This document shows positions 33,836-43,972 of a stretch of DNA of 64,000 nucleotides, one piece after another. Numbering within the stretch: the stretch's first letter is position 1; each line of letters starts with the position of its first letter. The position numbers were made by a program, and so were the translations under genes. Below the pieces are notes generated by a model. It ran no database searches, was not told where the DNA came from, and saw only the letters and a program-made list of their open reading frames with translations. The stretch is from Bradyrhizobium erythrophlei (GTDB lineage Bacteria; Pseudomonadota; Alphaproteobacteria; Rhizobiales; Xanthobacteraceae), in assembly GCF_900129425.1 (NCBI RefSeq), contig NZ_LT670817.1, positions 930,001 through 994,000 on the forward strand, written 5' to 3'.

Positions 33836-34759
33836 ATGCGTTTGGCATCTTTTGTCGATCCGCAAGCAGGCTATGAGGCGCGTTTCGGCATCGTCCGCGG
33901 CGATGACATCGTCGACGTCGTAGCCGCTGCGAATGCGCTGCAGCGGCCGGTTCCGGCGACGTCGGTCAAGATCGCGCTCACGAGCGGCCCACAGACCATC
34001 GCGGCGCTGCAAGAACTCGCGGGTTCAGCCGAACGCGCGAAACTGCTTCGCCCGCTTGCCGGTCTGAAATTCCTGCCGCCCATTCCCGATCCGTCAAAGT
34101 TCTTCTGCGTCGGCAAGAACAACAGGAAACATCGCGAGGAACTCGCCGCCAACAAGATGCTGACCGAAGTCCCGAACGAGCCAACCGGGTTCATCAAACT
34201 GAACTCCACGATGTCCGGTGATGGCGACGAGGTCGTCAAGCCTGAGGACATCACCACGCTCGATTACGAGCCGGAGCTTTGCTACGTCGTCGGCAAGCGC
34301 GCCCATGGCGTCAAGAAGGCCGACGCGATGGATTACATCTGCGGCTTCACGTTGACAAACGATGTCAGCGCGCGCGAAATCCAGAAGCGCGAGGTCGCCT
34401 CCGGCAGCCGGTTCTGGACCGCGAAGAACATGCCGGGCTTTGCGCCGGTCGGTCCGTTCGTTCTCACCATGGATGAAGTCGCCGACACCGATAATCTCTG
34501 GGTCACCTGCGATGTCAACGGGAAGCAACGTCTGCGTTCTAACACCGGCGACTACCTCTACAAGATCGCCGACGTGCTGGAGCACTTTTCCCGCTACGTC
34601 GTGTTCGAGCCCGGCGATCTGATCGCGATGGGTGCGCCGAGCGGCGTCGCGGTCGGACAACCCAACGCCGCCGAGCTTTATTTGCAGCCCGGCGACGACA
34701 TGGTGATTGCGTTCGAGGGCCTGATGTCGCTGCGAACCAGGATCGTCGGGCCGCGATAG
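33836..34759 (+). CDS. Fumarylacetoacetate hydrolase family protein
   Basis: 307 residues with the FAH C-terminal fold. The metal-binding Glu-Glu-Asp set appears in LDYEPELCYVVG and TNDVSARE, with GKNNRKHREE near the middle. Members hydrolyse 1,3-dicarbonyls or decarboxylate 2-oxo acids in aromatic catabolism. GGGAGGAAAGTGAAT precedes ATG 33836. It is tightly linked to the Bug receptor gene. A repeat of family E follows 51 bases after its stop. The exact substrate is unknown; acylpyruvate or 2-hydroxyhepta-2,4-diene-1,7-dioate type activity is possible. Confidence 0.88.
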   Translation: MRLASFVDPQAGYEARFGIVRGDDIVDVVAAANALQRPVPATSVKIALTSGPQTIAALQELAGSAERAKLLRPLAGLKFLPPIPDPSKFFCVGKNNRKHREELAANKMLTEVPNEPTGFIKLNSTMSGDGDEVVKPEDITTLDYEPELCYVVGKRAHGVKKADAMDYICGFTLTNDVSAREIQKREVASGSRFWTAKNMPGFAPVGPFVLTMDEVADTDNLWVTCDVNGKQRLRSNTGDYLYKIADVLEHFSRYVVFEPGDLIAMGAPSGVAVGQPNAAELYLQPGDDMVIAFEGLMSLRTRIVGPR

Positions 34760-34810
34760 ATCTCGCCTTGTCGAAGTTGAGGTTCGATATTTCGGCAACG
34801 GCAGTGAGCT

Positions 34811-34929
34811 CCCTCTCCCCTTGCGGGAGAGGTTGGGGTGAGGGGGCGCGGTCCATCGATAGACCTGAACCCCTCACCCGGATCGCATCTGTCGATGCGA
34901 TCCGACCTCTTCCGCAAGGGGAGAGGTGG
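34811..34929. repeat. Palindromic intergenic repeat, family E copy 2
   Basis: CCCTCTCCCCTTGCGGGAGA plus a GGTTGGGGTGAGGGG core, a central CGGATCGCATCTGTCGATGC hairpin and the inverted arm ending GGGGAGAGG. It is the same layout as 3491-3622, between the convergent FAH-family and YcjF-like genes. Confidence 0.8.
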
Positions 34930-35015
34930 CACCGAGCGCGTGTCGAGCGCCAACCACCAATTCCAGATTCGACCAGCACCAGAATAGATTTCACTCACCA
35001 TTCAATCAGCAGTTC

Positions 35016-36047
35016 TCACTCCTCGCCATCCCGCTTGCGCAGCAAGTCTTTTGCGAGATCGCCGAGCGCCGGCCGCGGCAGGGCGGTGAACGGCAGCGGG
35101 CGCGTGACGTCGATGGCCGCGAGTCCGAGCCGCGCAGTGAGCAGGCCGTTGAGGATTCCTTCGCCGAGCCGCTGCGACAGTTTTGCCGCGATGCCGTGGC
35201 CGAGCACCTGCTGCACCAGGCTGTCGCTCGCTGCCATGCCGCCGGTGATCGCGACATGGGCGATGACGTGGCGCATCAGCCGGATCATGCCCAGCGCTCC
35301 CGGCCTTCCGCCATACAGCCGCGCCAGTTGGCGGATCAGGCGCAGCGATGCCGCGAATACGAAGAGCACGTCGACCAAAGCGCGCGGACTGACGGCGGTG
35401 ACGATCGAGACGCGCTGCGCCGCCACCGACACCAGCCGTCGCGCCTCCTGATCGAGCGGCGTCATCAGCTCGCGCTCGGCGAGGCGGATCAGGTCGGCGC
35501 CGTCGATGATGTCGTCGGCATGGCCCTGCAGCGTGGCGCGCGCCCGCGCCAGTTGCGGGTTCTGGTGCGCGAGCTTCAGAAGGTCGGCCACGATGCTCCG
35601 GCTGTCGGCGCGGTCATCGCTCACGAGCACCGCGGCTGCGCGCCGATGCAGTTTTTCGATCGTCGCCAGACGCGCAAGCCCGAGCGCTTCGCGCGCGACG
35701 ACAACGGCAAAGGCCAGCAAGGCGATGAAGGCAAAGGCCAGTCCGAGGAATCCGAGACTTTCGCTGCGCGCGAACAGATCCTCGATCAGATGGGTCACGC
35801 CAAGCCCGGCACCGAGCACGACCAGTCCGGCGGTCGCGGCCCAGAACACCGCGCCCCAGCGAAAACCGCGTCGCGCGGCGAGGACAGGCATCTCGACCGG
35901 CACCGGCAGCAGCGCGGGGTCAGTTTCCGGCGCGACGCGGACCGTGCCGCGGGGCGGGCGGCTTGCATCGTCCGGATCGATCACGATTACGCCGGGATCG
36001 TCGAGCCTGAAGGTCGCCGGCCGCCGAGGGTGGGGTCGCTCGCTCAT
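35016..36047 (-). CDS. YcjF-like (TIGR01620/DUF697) membrane protein
   Basis: 343 residues. The N-terminal 60 are polar and Pro-rich, then two adjacent membrane helices (about 65-125), then a cytosolic helical domain ending in a DUF697-type segment with hydrophobic helices (AITGGMAASDSLVQQVLGHGIAAKLSQR). It is the usual partner of the YcjX P-loop protein: its ATG overlaps the YcjX stop by the ATGA arrangement, so the two are translationally coupled. The pair is stress-induced in enterobacteria but its function is not established. Confidence 0.88.
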   Translation of the reverse strand: MSERPHPRRPATFRLDDPGVIVIDPDDASRPPRGTVRVAPETDPALLPVPVEMPVLAARRGFRWGAVFWAATAGLVVLGAGLGVTHLIEDLFARSESLGFLGLAFAFIALLAFAVVVAREALGLARLATIEKLHRRAAAVLVSDDRADSRSIVADLLKLAHQNPQLARARATLQGHADDIIDGADLIRLAERELMTPLDQEARRLVSVAAQRVSIVTAVSPRALVDVLFVFAASLRLIRQLARLYGGRPGALGMIRLMRHVIAHVAITGGMAASDSLVQQVLGHGIAAKLSQRLGEGILNGLLTARLGLAAIDVTRPLPFTALPRPALGDLAKDLLRKRDGEE

Positions 36048-37513
36048 TGCAGCCTGTCTCCGATCAGGAATTGGAGGGCGCGGTCAAGGCGGATGTGAGG
36101 CAGCATCGGACCATCCGCCTCCGGGCTATCGAGCTGAGGCGGCCGAAAACGGAGAAAGCGAAAATCGGTCTTTTCCGCCGCCGCGCTGGAGAGCCCGCGA
36201 AACGCGCCTTCGCCGGCAAAAAGCTGCTCCGGATCGGCCGGCAGATCGCCCGGAAAGGTCGCGACCTCGGTGTTGCCGTCGAAGGCCTCGCCGCCGGTTA
36301 TTTCACTGGCCGCAGGCGTCCCCAGGATCGACGGCAGCTTTTCCCGACCACGCTGCACCTGGGCCTCGCGGGTGGCGCGCACCGCCGCCAGCGCCACGAC
36401 GTCGATCTCGGCGCCGGTGTTCTCAGCTGTCGCGACGGCCCGGCTGACGGTCCGCCGCAAAACCGCCTCCAGGCGATCGTGGCTTGAATGGTGCAGGTGA
36501 TCGGCCTTGGTTGCGGCGAAAAGAATGCGGTCGATCTTCGGGCGGAACAGGCTCGAGAGCAGCGTGCTGCGGCCGATCCGGAAGCAATCGAGAATGCCCG
36601 CCAGCGCCGCCTCGAGGTCGACCAGCGCTTCCGGCCCTGAGTTGAAGGCCGCGAGCGCATCGACCAGCACGACCTGGCGATCGAGCCGCGAAAAGTGGTC
36701 GCGAAAAAACGGCCGAACCACCACGTCCTTATAGGCCTCGTACCGCCTGACCATCATCGCCCACAGCGATCCCTCTGGCGCGACGCCTTCGGCCGGCAGA
36801 TCGAGCGGCGCAAAGGTCAGCGCCGGCGATCCCGCAAGATTGCCCGGCATCAGGAAGCGGCCGGGCGGCAACAGGCTCATGGCGAAACGTTCGTCGCGGC
36901 AGGCGCGCAGGTAATCCGTGAACAGCCGCGCCGATGTCAGCGCGGCCTGCTCGTCTGCACGTTCGCGGGCATTCAGCGTCGCAAGATGCGCATGCCATGG
37001 TGCCGCGAGTCGCGCGCGGGGACGTTCCCGCGACAGGCCGAGGCTTTCGGCGGACCATTGCTCGTAACTCTTGTTGAGCAGCGGCAGATCGAGCAGCCAT
37101 TCGCCGGGGTAATCGACGATATCGAGCGTCAACGTGCGATCGGCGCCGTTCTGGCGCTGATAGTCGATCACCAGCCGCAGTTCGCTGATATCGACCGTGG
37201 AATTCGGCCAGCGCCGTTCCTCGATCAGGGTGCGGACATGGTTCTCATAGTCGAAACGCGGCACCGCGTCGTCGGGCTGCGGCTCGAGCCTGGCACGGGC
37301 GATCCGCCCGGTGGCGAACGGCTCGAACACCGGAAAGCGGCCGCCGCGGGTGAGGCCGTGTATCAGCGCCGTAATGAACACGGTCTTGCCGGCGCGTGAC
37401 AGTCCGGTGACGCCGAGCCGGACCGTCGGATTGAAAAAGTGATCGCCGTAGTCCTTGAGGGCCCGCGCCGACAGGCGCGCCTCCTCGACAATATCGGAAA
37501 AACGGAGGGCCAT
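36044..37513 (-). CDS. YcjX-like P-loop NTPase (DUF463)
   Basis: 489 residues with a GTPase-like core. Walker A is GLSRAGKT (37-44), with a DIVDYPGEW switch-type motif near 120 and FAATKADHL as the base-recognition (NKxD-like) element. These are typical of the DUF463 family. The ATG at 37513 (MALRFSDIVEEARL) gives the usual length; an earlier in-frame ATG at 37558 is possible, and neither has a good ribosome site. It is the first gene of the pair with the YcjF-like gene, probably acting at the inner membrane. Confidence 0.88.
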   Translation of the reverse strand: MALRFSDIVEEARLSARALKDYGDHFFNPTVRLGVTGLSRAGKTVFITALIHGLTRGGRFPVFEPFATGRIARARLEPQPDDAVPRFDYENHVRTLIEERRWPNSTVDISELRLVIDYQRQNGADRTLTLDIVDYPGEWLLDLPLLNKSYEQWSAESLGLSRERPRARLAAPWHAHLATLNARERADEQAALTSARLFTDYLRACRDERFAMSLLPPGRFLMPGNLAGSPALTFAPLDLPAEGVAPEGSLWAMMVRRYEAYKDVVVRPFFRDHFSRLDRQVVLVDALAAFNSGPEALVDLEAALAGILDCFRIGRSTLLSSLFRPKIDRILFAATKADHLHHSSHDRLEAVLRRTVSRAVATAENTGAEIDVVALAAVRATREAQVQRGREKLPSILGTPAASEITGGEAFDGNTEVATFPGDLPADPEQLFAGEGAFRGLSSAAAEKTDFRFLRFRPPQLDSPEADGPMLPHIRLDRALQFLIGDRLQ

Positions 37514-37694
37514 GCGGGCGGGGGAAGCTCGATGTGACGGGGGCAATGGGCGGAACAATTACCGAAAGTGGCTATTAGAGATCGGAAATCAAGTTTCATA
37601 CTTCGGACGCGATTTGAGCCGAGGGGTTCGTGGGATTCGTTGACCTCTCCGGAGGTATGATTTATCGCTCCAATAGCCAGCTCACCGGGCCGCC

Positions 37695-38390
37695 ATGACC
37701 ATCTTCAGACTGAAACAGCTCGCCTCGAATTCGGCGCATGCGGCGGCAGGTGCCATCCGCTGGAACTACGATCGGGCCGAACTGATCGCCGACGGCGTGG
37801 TGCACGGCATCGGCGTATTCGGGGGCGTGATCGCGGCAACCGTGCTGATCGTGCTCGCGGCCGTATTCGCTTCCGCCTACGAAATCGTCTCGGTATCGAT
37901 CTACGCTGCGGGCCTGCTCGCGATGCTCGGGTTTTCGGCTGCCTATAATCTGTGGCCGGTGTCTCGCAGCAAATGGCTGCTGCGCCGCCTTGATCATTCC
38001 GCGATCTATATTCTGATCGCCGCAACCTACACGCCGGTGTTCGTGCAGTTGCAGGACCGCGTGTTTGCGATGTCGCTGCTGGCGGGAGTGTGGAGCGTGG
38101 CCGTGGTCGGGGTCGTGCTCAAGCTGTTTTTCCCGGGGCGTTTCGACCGCGTCTCGGTCGGTCTCTATCTGGCGATGGGTTGGAGCGGCATCATTGCCTA
38201 CGACAGCGGTCTGTCGTCGCTGCCGCATCTGGCGGTGTGGTTGATCGCGGTTGGCGGCCTGCTCTATAGTTTTGGCGTCATCTTTCATGCTTGGCGGCGG
38301 TTGCGCTTTCAGAACGCGATATGGCATGGTTTCGTGCTGTTGGGCGCGGCCTGCCATTACACCGCCGTGCTCGATCTCGTTCTGACCTGA
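37695..38390 (+). CDS. Hemolysin III / PAQR family membrane protein
   Basis: 231 residues with seven predicted membrane helices. PAQR metal-site elements are present: ELIADGVVHGIG with the first His, DHSAIYILIAATYTP with Asp and Ser, and FQNAIWHGFVLLGAACHYTAV with the last two His residues. The family is linked to ceramidase-like hydrolase activity or membrane homeostasis; hemolysis is not implied. The ATG at 37695 has a weak site (ACCGGGCCGCC). It is divergent from the YcjX-like gene, and the SDR gene follows 27 bases later on the same strand. Confidence 0.9.
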   Translation: MTIFRLKQLASNSAHAAAGAIRWNYDRAELIADGVVHGIGVFGGVIAATVLIVLAAVFASAYEIVSVSIYAAGLLAMLGFSAAYNLWPVSRSKWLLRRLDHSAIYILIAATYTPVFVQLQDRVFAMSLLAGVWSVAVVGVVLKLFFPGRFDRVSVGLYLAMGWSGIIAYDSGLSSLPHLAVWLIAVGGLLYSFGVIFHAWRRLRFQNAIWHGFVLLGAACHYTAVLDLVLT

Positions 38391-38417
38391 AGACTTTTCA
38401 AACGGCGGATTGATACA

Positions 38418-39212
38418 ATGCAGGTCGCCGGCCAAGTCGTGGTTGTGACCGGCGGCGCCAATGGCATCGGGCGCGCGCTGTGCGAAGCCTTTCACCGCGC
38501 CGGCGCGGCCAAGGTGGTCGTCGCCGATCTCGATGCCGCGGGCGCCGAAGCTGTCGCCGCCTCGATCGACGGCGCGGCGTTCAAATGCGACGTCGGGCAG
38601 GAGAACGACATCCGCCGCCTGATCGAGGAAACCGAACAGAAATTCGGCCCGATCGCGCTGTTCTGCTCCAATGCCGGCATCGGCGGCGGCTTCGATCCGA
38701 TGTCCGACAATGCCGGCGGGACTTCCGACGAGCCGTGGGCGAAAAGCTGGGCGATCCATGTCATGGCCCATGTCTACGCCGCGCGGCATCTGGTCCCGCG
38801 CATGAAGGCGCGCGGCGGCGGTTACTTTCTCAACACGATTTCCGCCGCCGGGCTTTTGTCGCAGGTCGGAAGTCCGGCCTATTCGACGACAAAGCATGCG
38901 GCTGTCGGATTCGCGGAGAATCTGGCGATCTCGCACAAGGCCGACGGCATCAAGGTTTCCATCCTGTGTCCGCAGGGCGTCGACACCAACATGCTGCGCT
39001 CGATCCCGAAAGGCCCGCAATCCGGCGACGGCGATCTCTCGCCGGAGCAGGTGGCAAAGGACGCGCTGGCGGGCATTGAGCAGGAGACATTTGTCATTTT
39101 GCCGCACCCGCAGGTGCTCGGCTACATGCGCAAGAAAACCGAAAATTACGACCGCTGGATCGCAGGCATGGCGAAGATCCAGGCCAGAATGCGCGAAGCT
39201 TACGGGAAGTAA
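38418..39212 (+). CDS. Short-chain dehydrogenase/reductase (SDR)
   Basis: 264 residues with the classical SDR layout: cofactor loop TGGANGIG, an acidic VVADLD that favours NAD(H), NAG in CSNAGIGGG, and the catalytic set with Ser in NTISAAG and YSTTK (Tyr and Lys). It probably oxidises a secondary alcohol in the cytosol. The start ATG 38418 is separated from the hemolysin III gene by 27 bases, so cotranscription is likely. The substrate is unknown. Confidence 0.92.
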   Translation: MQVAGQVVVVTGGANGIGRALCEAFHRAGAAKVVVADLDAAGAEAVAASIDGAAFKCDVGQENDIRRLIEETEQKFGPIALFCSNAGIGGGFDPMSDNAGGTSDEPWAKSWAIHVMAHVYAARHLVPRMKARGGGYFLNTISAAGLLSQVGSPAYSTTKHAAVGFAENLAISHKADGIKVSILCPQGVDTNMLRSIPKGPQSGDGDLSPEQVAKDALAGIEQETFVILPHPQVLGYMRKKTENYDRWIAGMAKIQARMREAYGK

Positions 39213-39243
39213 GTGCGGAGGCCGTCGGCGCAACATGTGAGTT

Positions 39244-39330
39244 CGTCATGCCCGGCCTTGTGCCGGGCATCCACGTCTTTAGAGCTACGAAACAAGGACG
39301 TGGATGGCCGGGACAAGCCCGGCCATGACG
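39244..39330. repeat. Palindromic repeat, family A copy 2
   Basis: CGTCATGCCCGGCCTTGTGC with ATCCACGTCTT, and the inverted arm GGACGTGGATGGCCGGGACA ending in CATGACG. It is the first element of the roughly 1 kb gene-free region before the IS110 gene. Confidence 0.88.
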
Positions 39331-39424
39331 AGGGACGTGCACGTTGCAGAAATGTCTCATGTCAATCCACGCGGATCAACCCGGCGTGCAACTACCGAAT
39401 TCAATTTTCAAACAGCCACACTAC

Positions 39425-39932
39425 GAAACGCAGATTCGCGATCCCGCGGCGCGATGCGCCCGGGTGATGCCTGAATTTTTCGCCCTTTGAACAACGAGGG
39501 CGTGGGGAATGCCGGGCGCCCGATGCACCCGCAGCCTCGTGTGCGCATGGGGTAGTAAGTATGCACACGAGTATTCACAGCGAGCCATCGGAAATCACCC
39601 GACATTCCCGCACGCAGTGGTTTACGGCTTATACCGTGCTCTCCCCGGTGATCGGCTTTCTTGCCACCGTCGTTACGCGGATTAATCCGCCAACTTGACA
39701 CCAGCGTCGGGGTGTCAGGACCACACGTCTTCGCCGTCCGCTGCAGGCAACGCCCGTCAAGCGCGCCGCCGCGTCCACCGCATCCCGCCCCGCGTCCGTG
39801 ACGTCGCGAGCCGCCCCTCTGAGTGGGACAGGACGCAGGAAATATACAACTGATTTGGGTCTTCGGAAAAACAGAATATTTTTGCAAAAGGGGCTGGACA
39901 CGAAATCGCGGAGTGAGCCCGTCGGGCAAATC
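39425..39932. repeat. Large dispersed repeat (family F), copy 2, inverted relative to copy 1
   Basis: The reverse complement of this stretch matches 5322-5830. The core 39500-39830 is almost identical, including the palindrome GCGGATTAATCCGC. It is flanked on both sides by family A palindromes (39244 and 39984). The two copies bracket about 34 kb and could recombine to invert it. Open frames here are out of phase with those in copy 1 and have no ribosome site, so no gene is called. Confidence 0.85.
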
Positions 39933-39983
39933 ACTTCGTGCCAGATCGCTGGATCAGCGAATGCGATGCGCCAATCGCCATCT

Positions 39984-40072
39984 CGTCATGCCCGGGCTTG
40001 TCCCGGGCATCCACGTCTTGGCGGACACGCATCAGGTAAGACGTGGATGGCCGGGACAAGCCCGCCATGACG
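39984..40072. repeat. Palindromic repeat, family A copy 3
   Basis: CGTCATGCCCGGGCTTGTCC with ATCCACGTCTT, and the inverted arm AAGACGTGGATGGCCGGGAC ending in CATGACG; one base of the second arm is lost (CCCGCCATG). It lies just upstream of the IS110 gene. Confidence 0.85.
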
Positions 40073-40214
40073 GATGGATTCATTTCCGTTAGCGAGCGTA
40101 GCCCGGATGAGCGAAGACCGTATGTCCTTCCCTGACCGAGGCGACTCGCCCTCAATGCTGTAGCGAGGGTTACCCGGATAGGCCGGGTAGAGCCTCAGGC
40201 AAGGAGGACGAGTC

Positions 40215-41339
40215 ATGGCGGATTGTAGCGAAGTTTTCGTTGGTCTTGATACCTCGAAGTTGCGCAATGCAGTGGCAATTGCGGAGGGCGGGCGGAACGG
40301 CGAGGTGCGGTATCTCGGCGAGATTGAGAACACGGAGGCGGCGACGTGCAAGCTGGTGAAGAAGCTTGCGGCGCAGCATCGGCGACTGACGTTCTGCTAT
40401 GAGGCCGGGCCGACCGGGTATGATCTGCACCGGTTGATCAAAACCCTCGGCCACGAGTGTGTGGTAGTGGCGCCATCGCTGATCCCGAAGAAGCCGGGCG
40501 ATCGGGTGAAGACCAATCGGCGTGACGCGCTCAATCTGGCCAAGCTGTTGCGCGCGGGCGAACTGACCGCGGTCTGGGTTCCGGATGCGCGGCACGAGGC
40601 GATGCGGGACCTGGTGCGGGCGCGCGAGGCTGCTGTCGCCGACCTCAAATCCAAACGCCAGCAGGTTTTGTCGTTGCTGCTGCGGCTCGGCCGGCATTAT
40701 ACGGGCAAGAGAACCTGGACTAGGGCCCATATGAACTGGCTGGTGAGCCAGAAGCTCGCCCACCGCGAACAACGCATCGCATTCGAGGAGATGCTGTTGG
40801 CGGTCCGGCAAGCCGACGAGCGCGTGATCCGGCTCGAGCGGGCGATCGCCGCAGCAGTGACGGACTGGTCGCTTGCAGAGGTGGTGAGGGCACTGATGGC
40901 CGTGCGCGGTCTCGATCTCATTTCGGCTACGATTTTTCTCGCCGAGATCGGCGACCTGTCGCGCTTTGCAACCCCGCGCCAATTGATGGCCTATCTTGGC
41001 TTGGTGCCGGGCGAAGAGTCGACTGGTGACAGGGTCTGGCGCGGCGGCATCACCAAGGCCGGCAACCACCGGGCGCGGCGCATTCTGGTGGAGTGCTCCT
41101 GGAGCTACCGCCATCCCCCACGCGTCGGCAAGAAGAAGCTTGGCAAGGTGGAAGCCGCACCGCCCGCCGTCCAGGAGATCGCTTGGAAGGCGCAGGCGCG
41201 CCTGACCGCGCGCTACCGCGCATTGGCACGGCGTGGCAAACGGCCGACCCTCGTGGTGACCGCGATTGCGCGTGAGCTGTCGGGCTTCATTTGGGTAGTC
41301 AGTCGCGCCATCGGCGCGCCGACGACGCCGGCGATGTGA
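40215..41339 (+). CDS. IS110 family transposase
   Basis: 374 residues, apparently intact. The N-terminal DEDD (RuvC-like) domain has Asp in VFVGLDTSK, Glu in FCYEAGPTGYDL, and Asp residues in KTNRRDALNLAKLLRAGEL. The C-terminal transposase_20 domain includes LMAYLGLVPGEESTG and ITKAGNHRARRILVE. IS110 elements usually lack terminal inverted repeats and make no target duplication, so the element's ends could not be fixed; the GTTACCCGGATAGGCCGGGT stem at about 40166 may belong to the left end. AAGGAGGACGAGTC precedes ATG 40215. The frame is full length, so mobility is possible. Confidence 0.93.
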   Translation: MADCSEVFVGLDTSKLRNAVAIAEGGRNGEVRYLGEIENTEAATCKLVKKLAAQHRRLTFCYEAGPTGYDLHRLIKTLGHECVVVAPSLIPKKPGDRVKTNRRDALNLAKLLRAGELTAVWVPDARHEAMRDLVRAREAAVADLKSKRQQVLSLLLRLGRHYTGKRTWTRAHMNWLVSQKLAHREQRIAFEEMLLAVRQADERVIRLERAIAAAVTDWSLAEVVRALMAVRGLDLISATIFLAEIGDLSRFATPRQLMAYLGLVPGEESTGDRVWRGGITKAGNHRARRILVECSWSYRHPPRVGKKKLGKVEAAPPAVQEIAWKAQARLTARYRALARRGKRPTLVVTAIARELSGFIWVVSRAIGAPTTPAM

Positions 41340-41725
41340 GCGCAGCGACAGACCTGACAAGGAGCCAGCGCCGGGCGCAATCCGGACAAATATCGTGCAA
41401 CGGCGGGGGCGAAGCCACGGCAGGGGAATTCCCGATTTCGCTTTGTGGCCGATCAAACGATCGACGCCCGCGCGTAGACAACGGACAGCCCCGGACGAAA
41501 TCTCGGAACTGCGGTTTAAACCCGCGTATCAGAGCTTGATCACCGACGTCTTCAGGCTTCGCCTCCACCCTTGCACGATCATCATTATCGCGCACTCCAG
41601 CGAAAATCGCAGGGAGACGATATCTCGCGTTCAAACCACTTGACGAAGGACATCAGAGCGATATCCGGGGCGGCGTCTTCCGTCATTCCCGGATGTCGCT
41701 TCGCTCATCCGGGCTACGAGGTAGC
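41340..41725. other. Gene-free stretch: probable IS110 right end and a half repeat
   Basis: This lies between the IS110 gene and the decarboxylase gene. The first 200 or so bases are likely the right flank of the IS element, which for IS110 can carry a noncoding RNA; no structure was worked out. At about 41680-41720, GTCATTCCCGGATGTCGCTT with CGCTCATCCGGGCTACGAGG resembles half of an intergenic repeat. No supported reading frame was seen. Confidence 0.4.
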
Positions 41726-43351
<1,626 letters not shown>

Positions 43352-43376
43352 TGGTGTGTGACCTCAGATTTTTCAG

Positions 43377-43493
43377 CGTCATTGCGAGAAGCGAAGCGAC
43401 GAAGCAATCCCGTCATTCCGGGGCGAAGCGAAGCATCGAACCCGGAATCTCGAGATTCCGGGTCTGGTGCTCACGCACCATCCCGGAATGACG
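43377..43493. repeat. Half of a family C repeat joined to family B copy 3
   Basis: 43377-43410 is the left arm of family C (CGTCATTGCGAGAAGCGAAG and GAAGCAATCC). Its right arm is missing; instead a complete family B element (43411-43493, with CGGAATCTCGAGATTCCG) begins at once. This looks like insertion of one repeat into another with loss of an arm, 25 bases upstream of the decarboxylase gene. Confidence 0.8.
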
Positions 43494-43503
43494 TCGATGG
43501 GTC

Positions 43504-43539
43504 TCACCACGTGGCGGTACCCTTCATCGTGGGTTGGCC
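43504..43539 (-). pseudogene. 3' remnant of a diverged MaoC-like hydratase gene
   Basis: On the minus strand 11 codons plus stop read GQPTMKGTATW-stop, exactly the C-terminus of the intact hydratase gene at 43973. Six of the codons differ from the intact copy, all at silent third positions. The sequence upstream of these codons is replaced by the mdlC fragment at 43545. It must derive from a second, once functional copy. Confidence 0.8.
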
Positions 43540-43544
43540 TTACG

Positions 43545-43640
43545 GAACACTTTTTTGATGCCGAACGCGCGCAGCAGGTCGAGCGCGGCTTGCTTGACGG
43601 TGGTTGGCTTGGTCGCGGCTTTAGCGGTTTTGGGGGGCAA
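43545..43640 (-). pseudogene. 5' remnant of a second benzoylformate decarboxylase gene
   Basis: The first 32 codons of the decarboxylase (TTG start at 43640 through KKVF) are repeated here with four base changes, three silent and one Thr-to-Ala. The upstream leader and family C repeat are also shared with the intact gene. The frame then runs into the MaoC remnant and stops. It is a truncated duplicate, not a functional gene. Confidence 0.85.
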
Positions 43641-43664
43641 TGGTGTATGACCTCAGATATTTTC

Positions 43665-43748
43665 CGTCATTGCGAGGAGCGAAGCGACGAAGCAATCCAT
43701 ACCTTCTTTGCGGATCAGTGGATTGCTTCGCTTCGCTCGCAATGACGG
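43665..43748. repeat. Palindromic repeat, family C copy 3
   Basis: CGTCATTGCGAGGAGCGAAG with GAAGCAATCC at one end and GGATTGCTTCGCTTCGCTCG with CAATGACG at the other. It is complete, unlike the half copy at 43377 that sits in the same place relative to the intact decarboxylase gene. Confidence 0.85.
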
Positions 43749-43793
43749 TTCGTAGTGTTTCAGAAGTTCACATCATATCGATACATCGCTCAA

Positions 43794-43898
43794 CCTCATC
43801 CTGAGGAGCATCGCGAAAGCGATGCGTCTCGAAGGATGGCCGCAGTGCAAGCCGCCATCCTTCGAGACGCGCGCAAGTGCGCGCTCCTCAGGATGAGG
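43794..43898. repeat. Palindromic repeat, family D
   Basis: CCTCATCCTGAGGAGC, a CGTCTCGAAGGATGGC arm, and the inverse GCCATCCTTCGAGACG, ending GCTCCTCAGGATGAGG. It is the only copy in the window, just downstream of the MaoC hydratase gene. Confidence 0.85.
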
Positions 43899-43972
43899 GC
43901 TGGTGAGGATCAGGCCGGCGGGGATGACTCGGAGGCCGATTGACTTGACGACATCAATCGCCTCGATCTGTC

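Noticed and set aside
39244..40072. Possible CRISPR-like array
   Set aside because: The repeats are long, inverted palindromes at irregular spacing without spacers; they are dispersed repeats.
40170..41456. 428-codon minus-strand frame opposite the IS110 transposase
   Set aside because: The plus strand carries the complete DEDD and transposase_20 motifs; the antisense frame has none.
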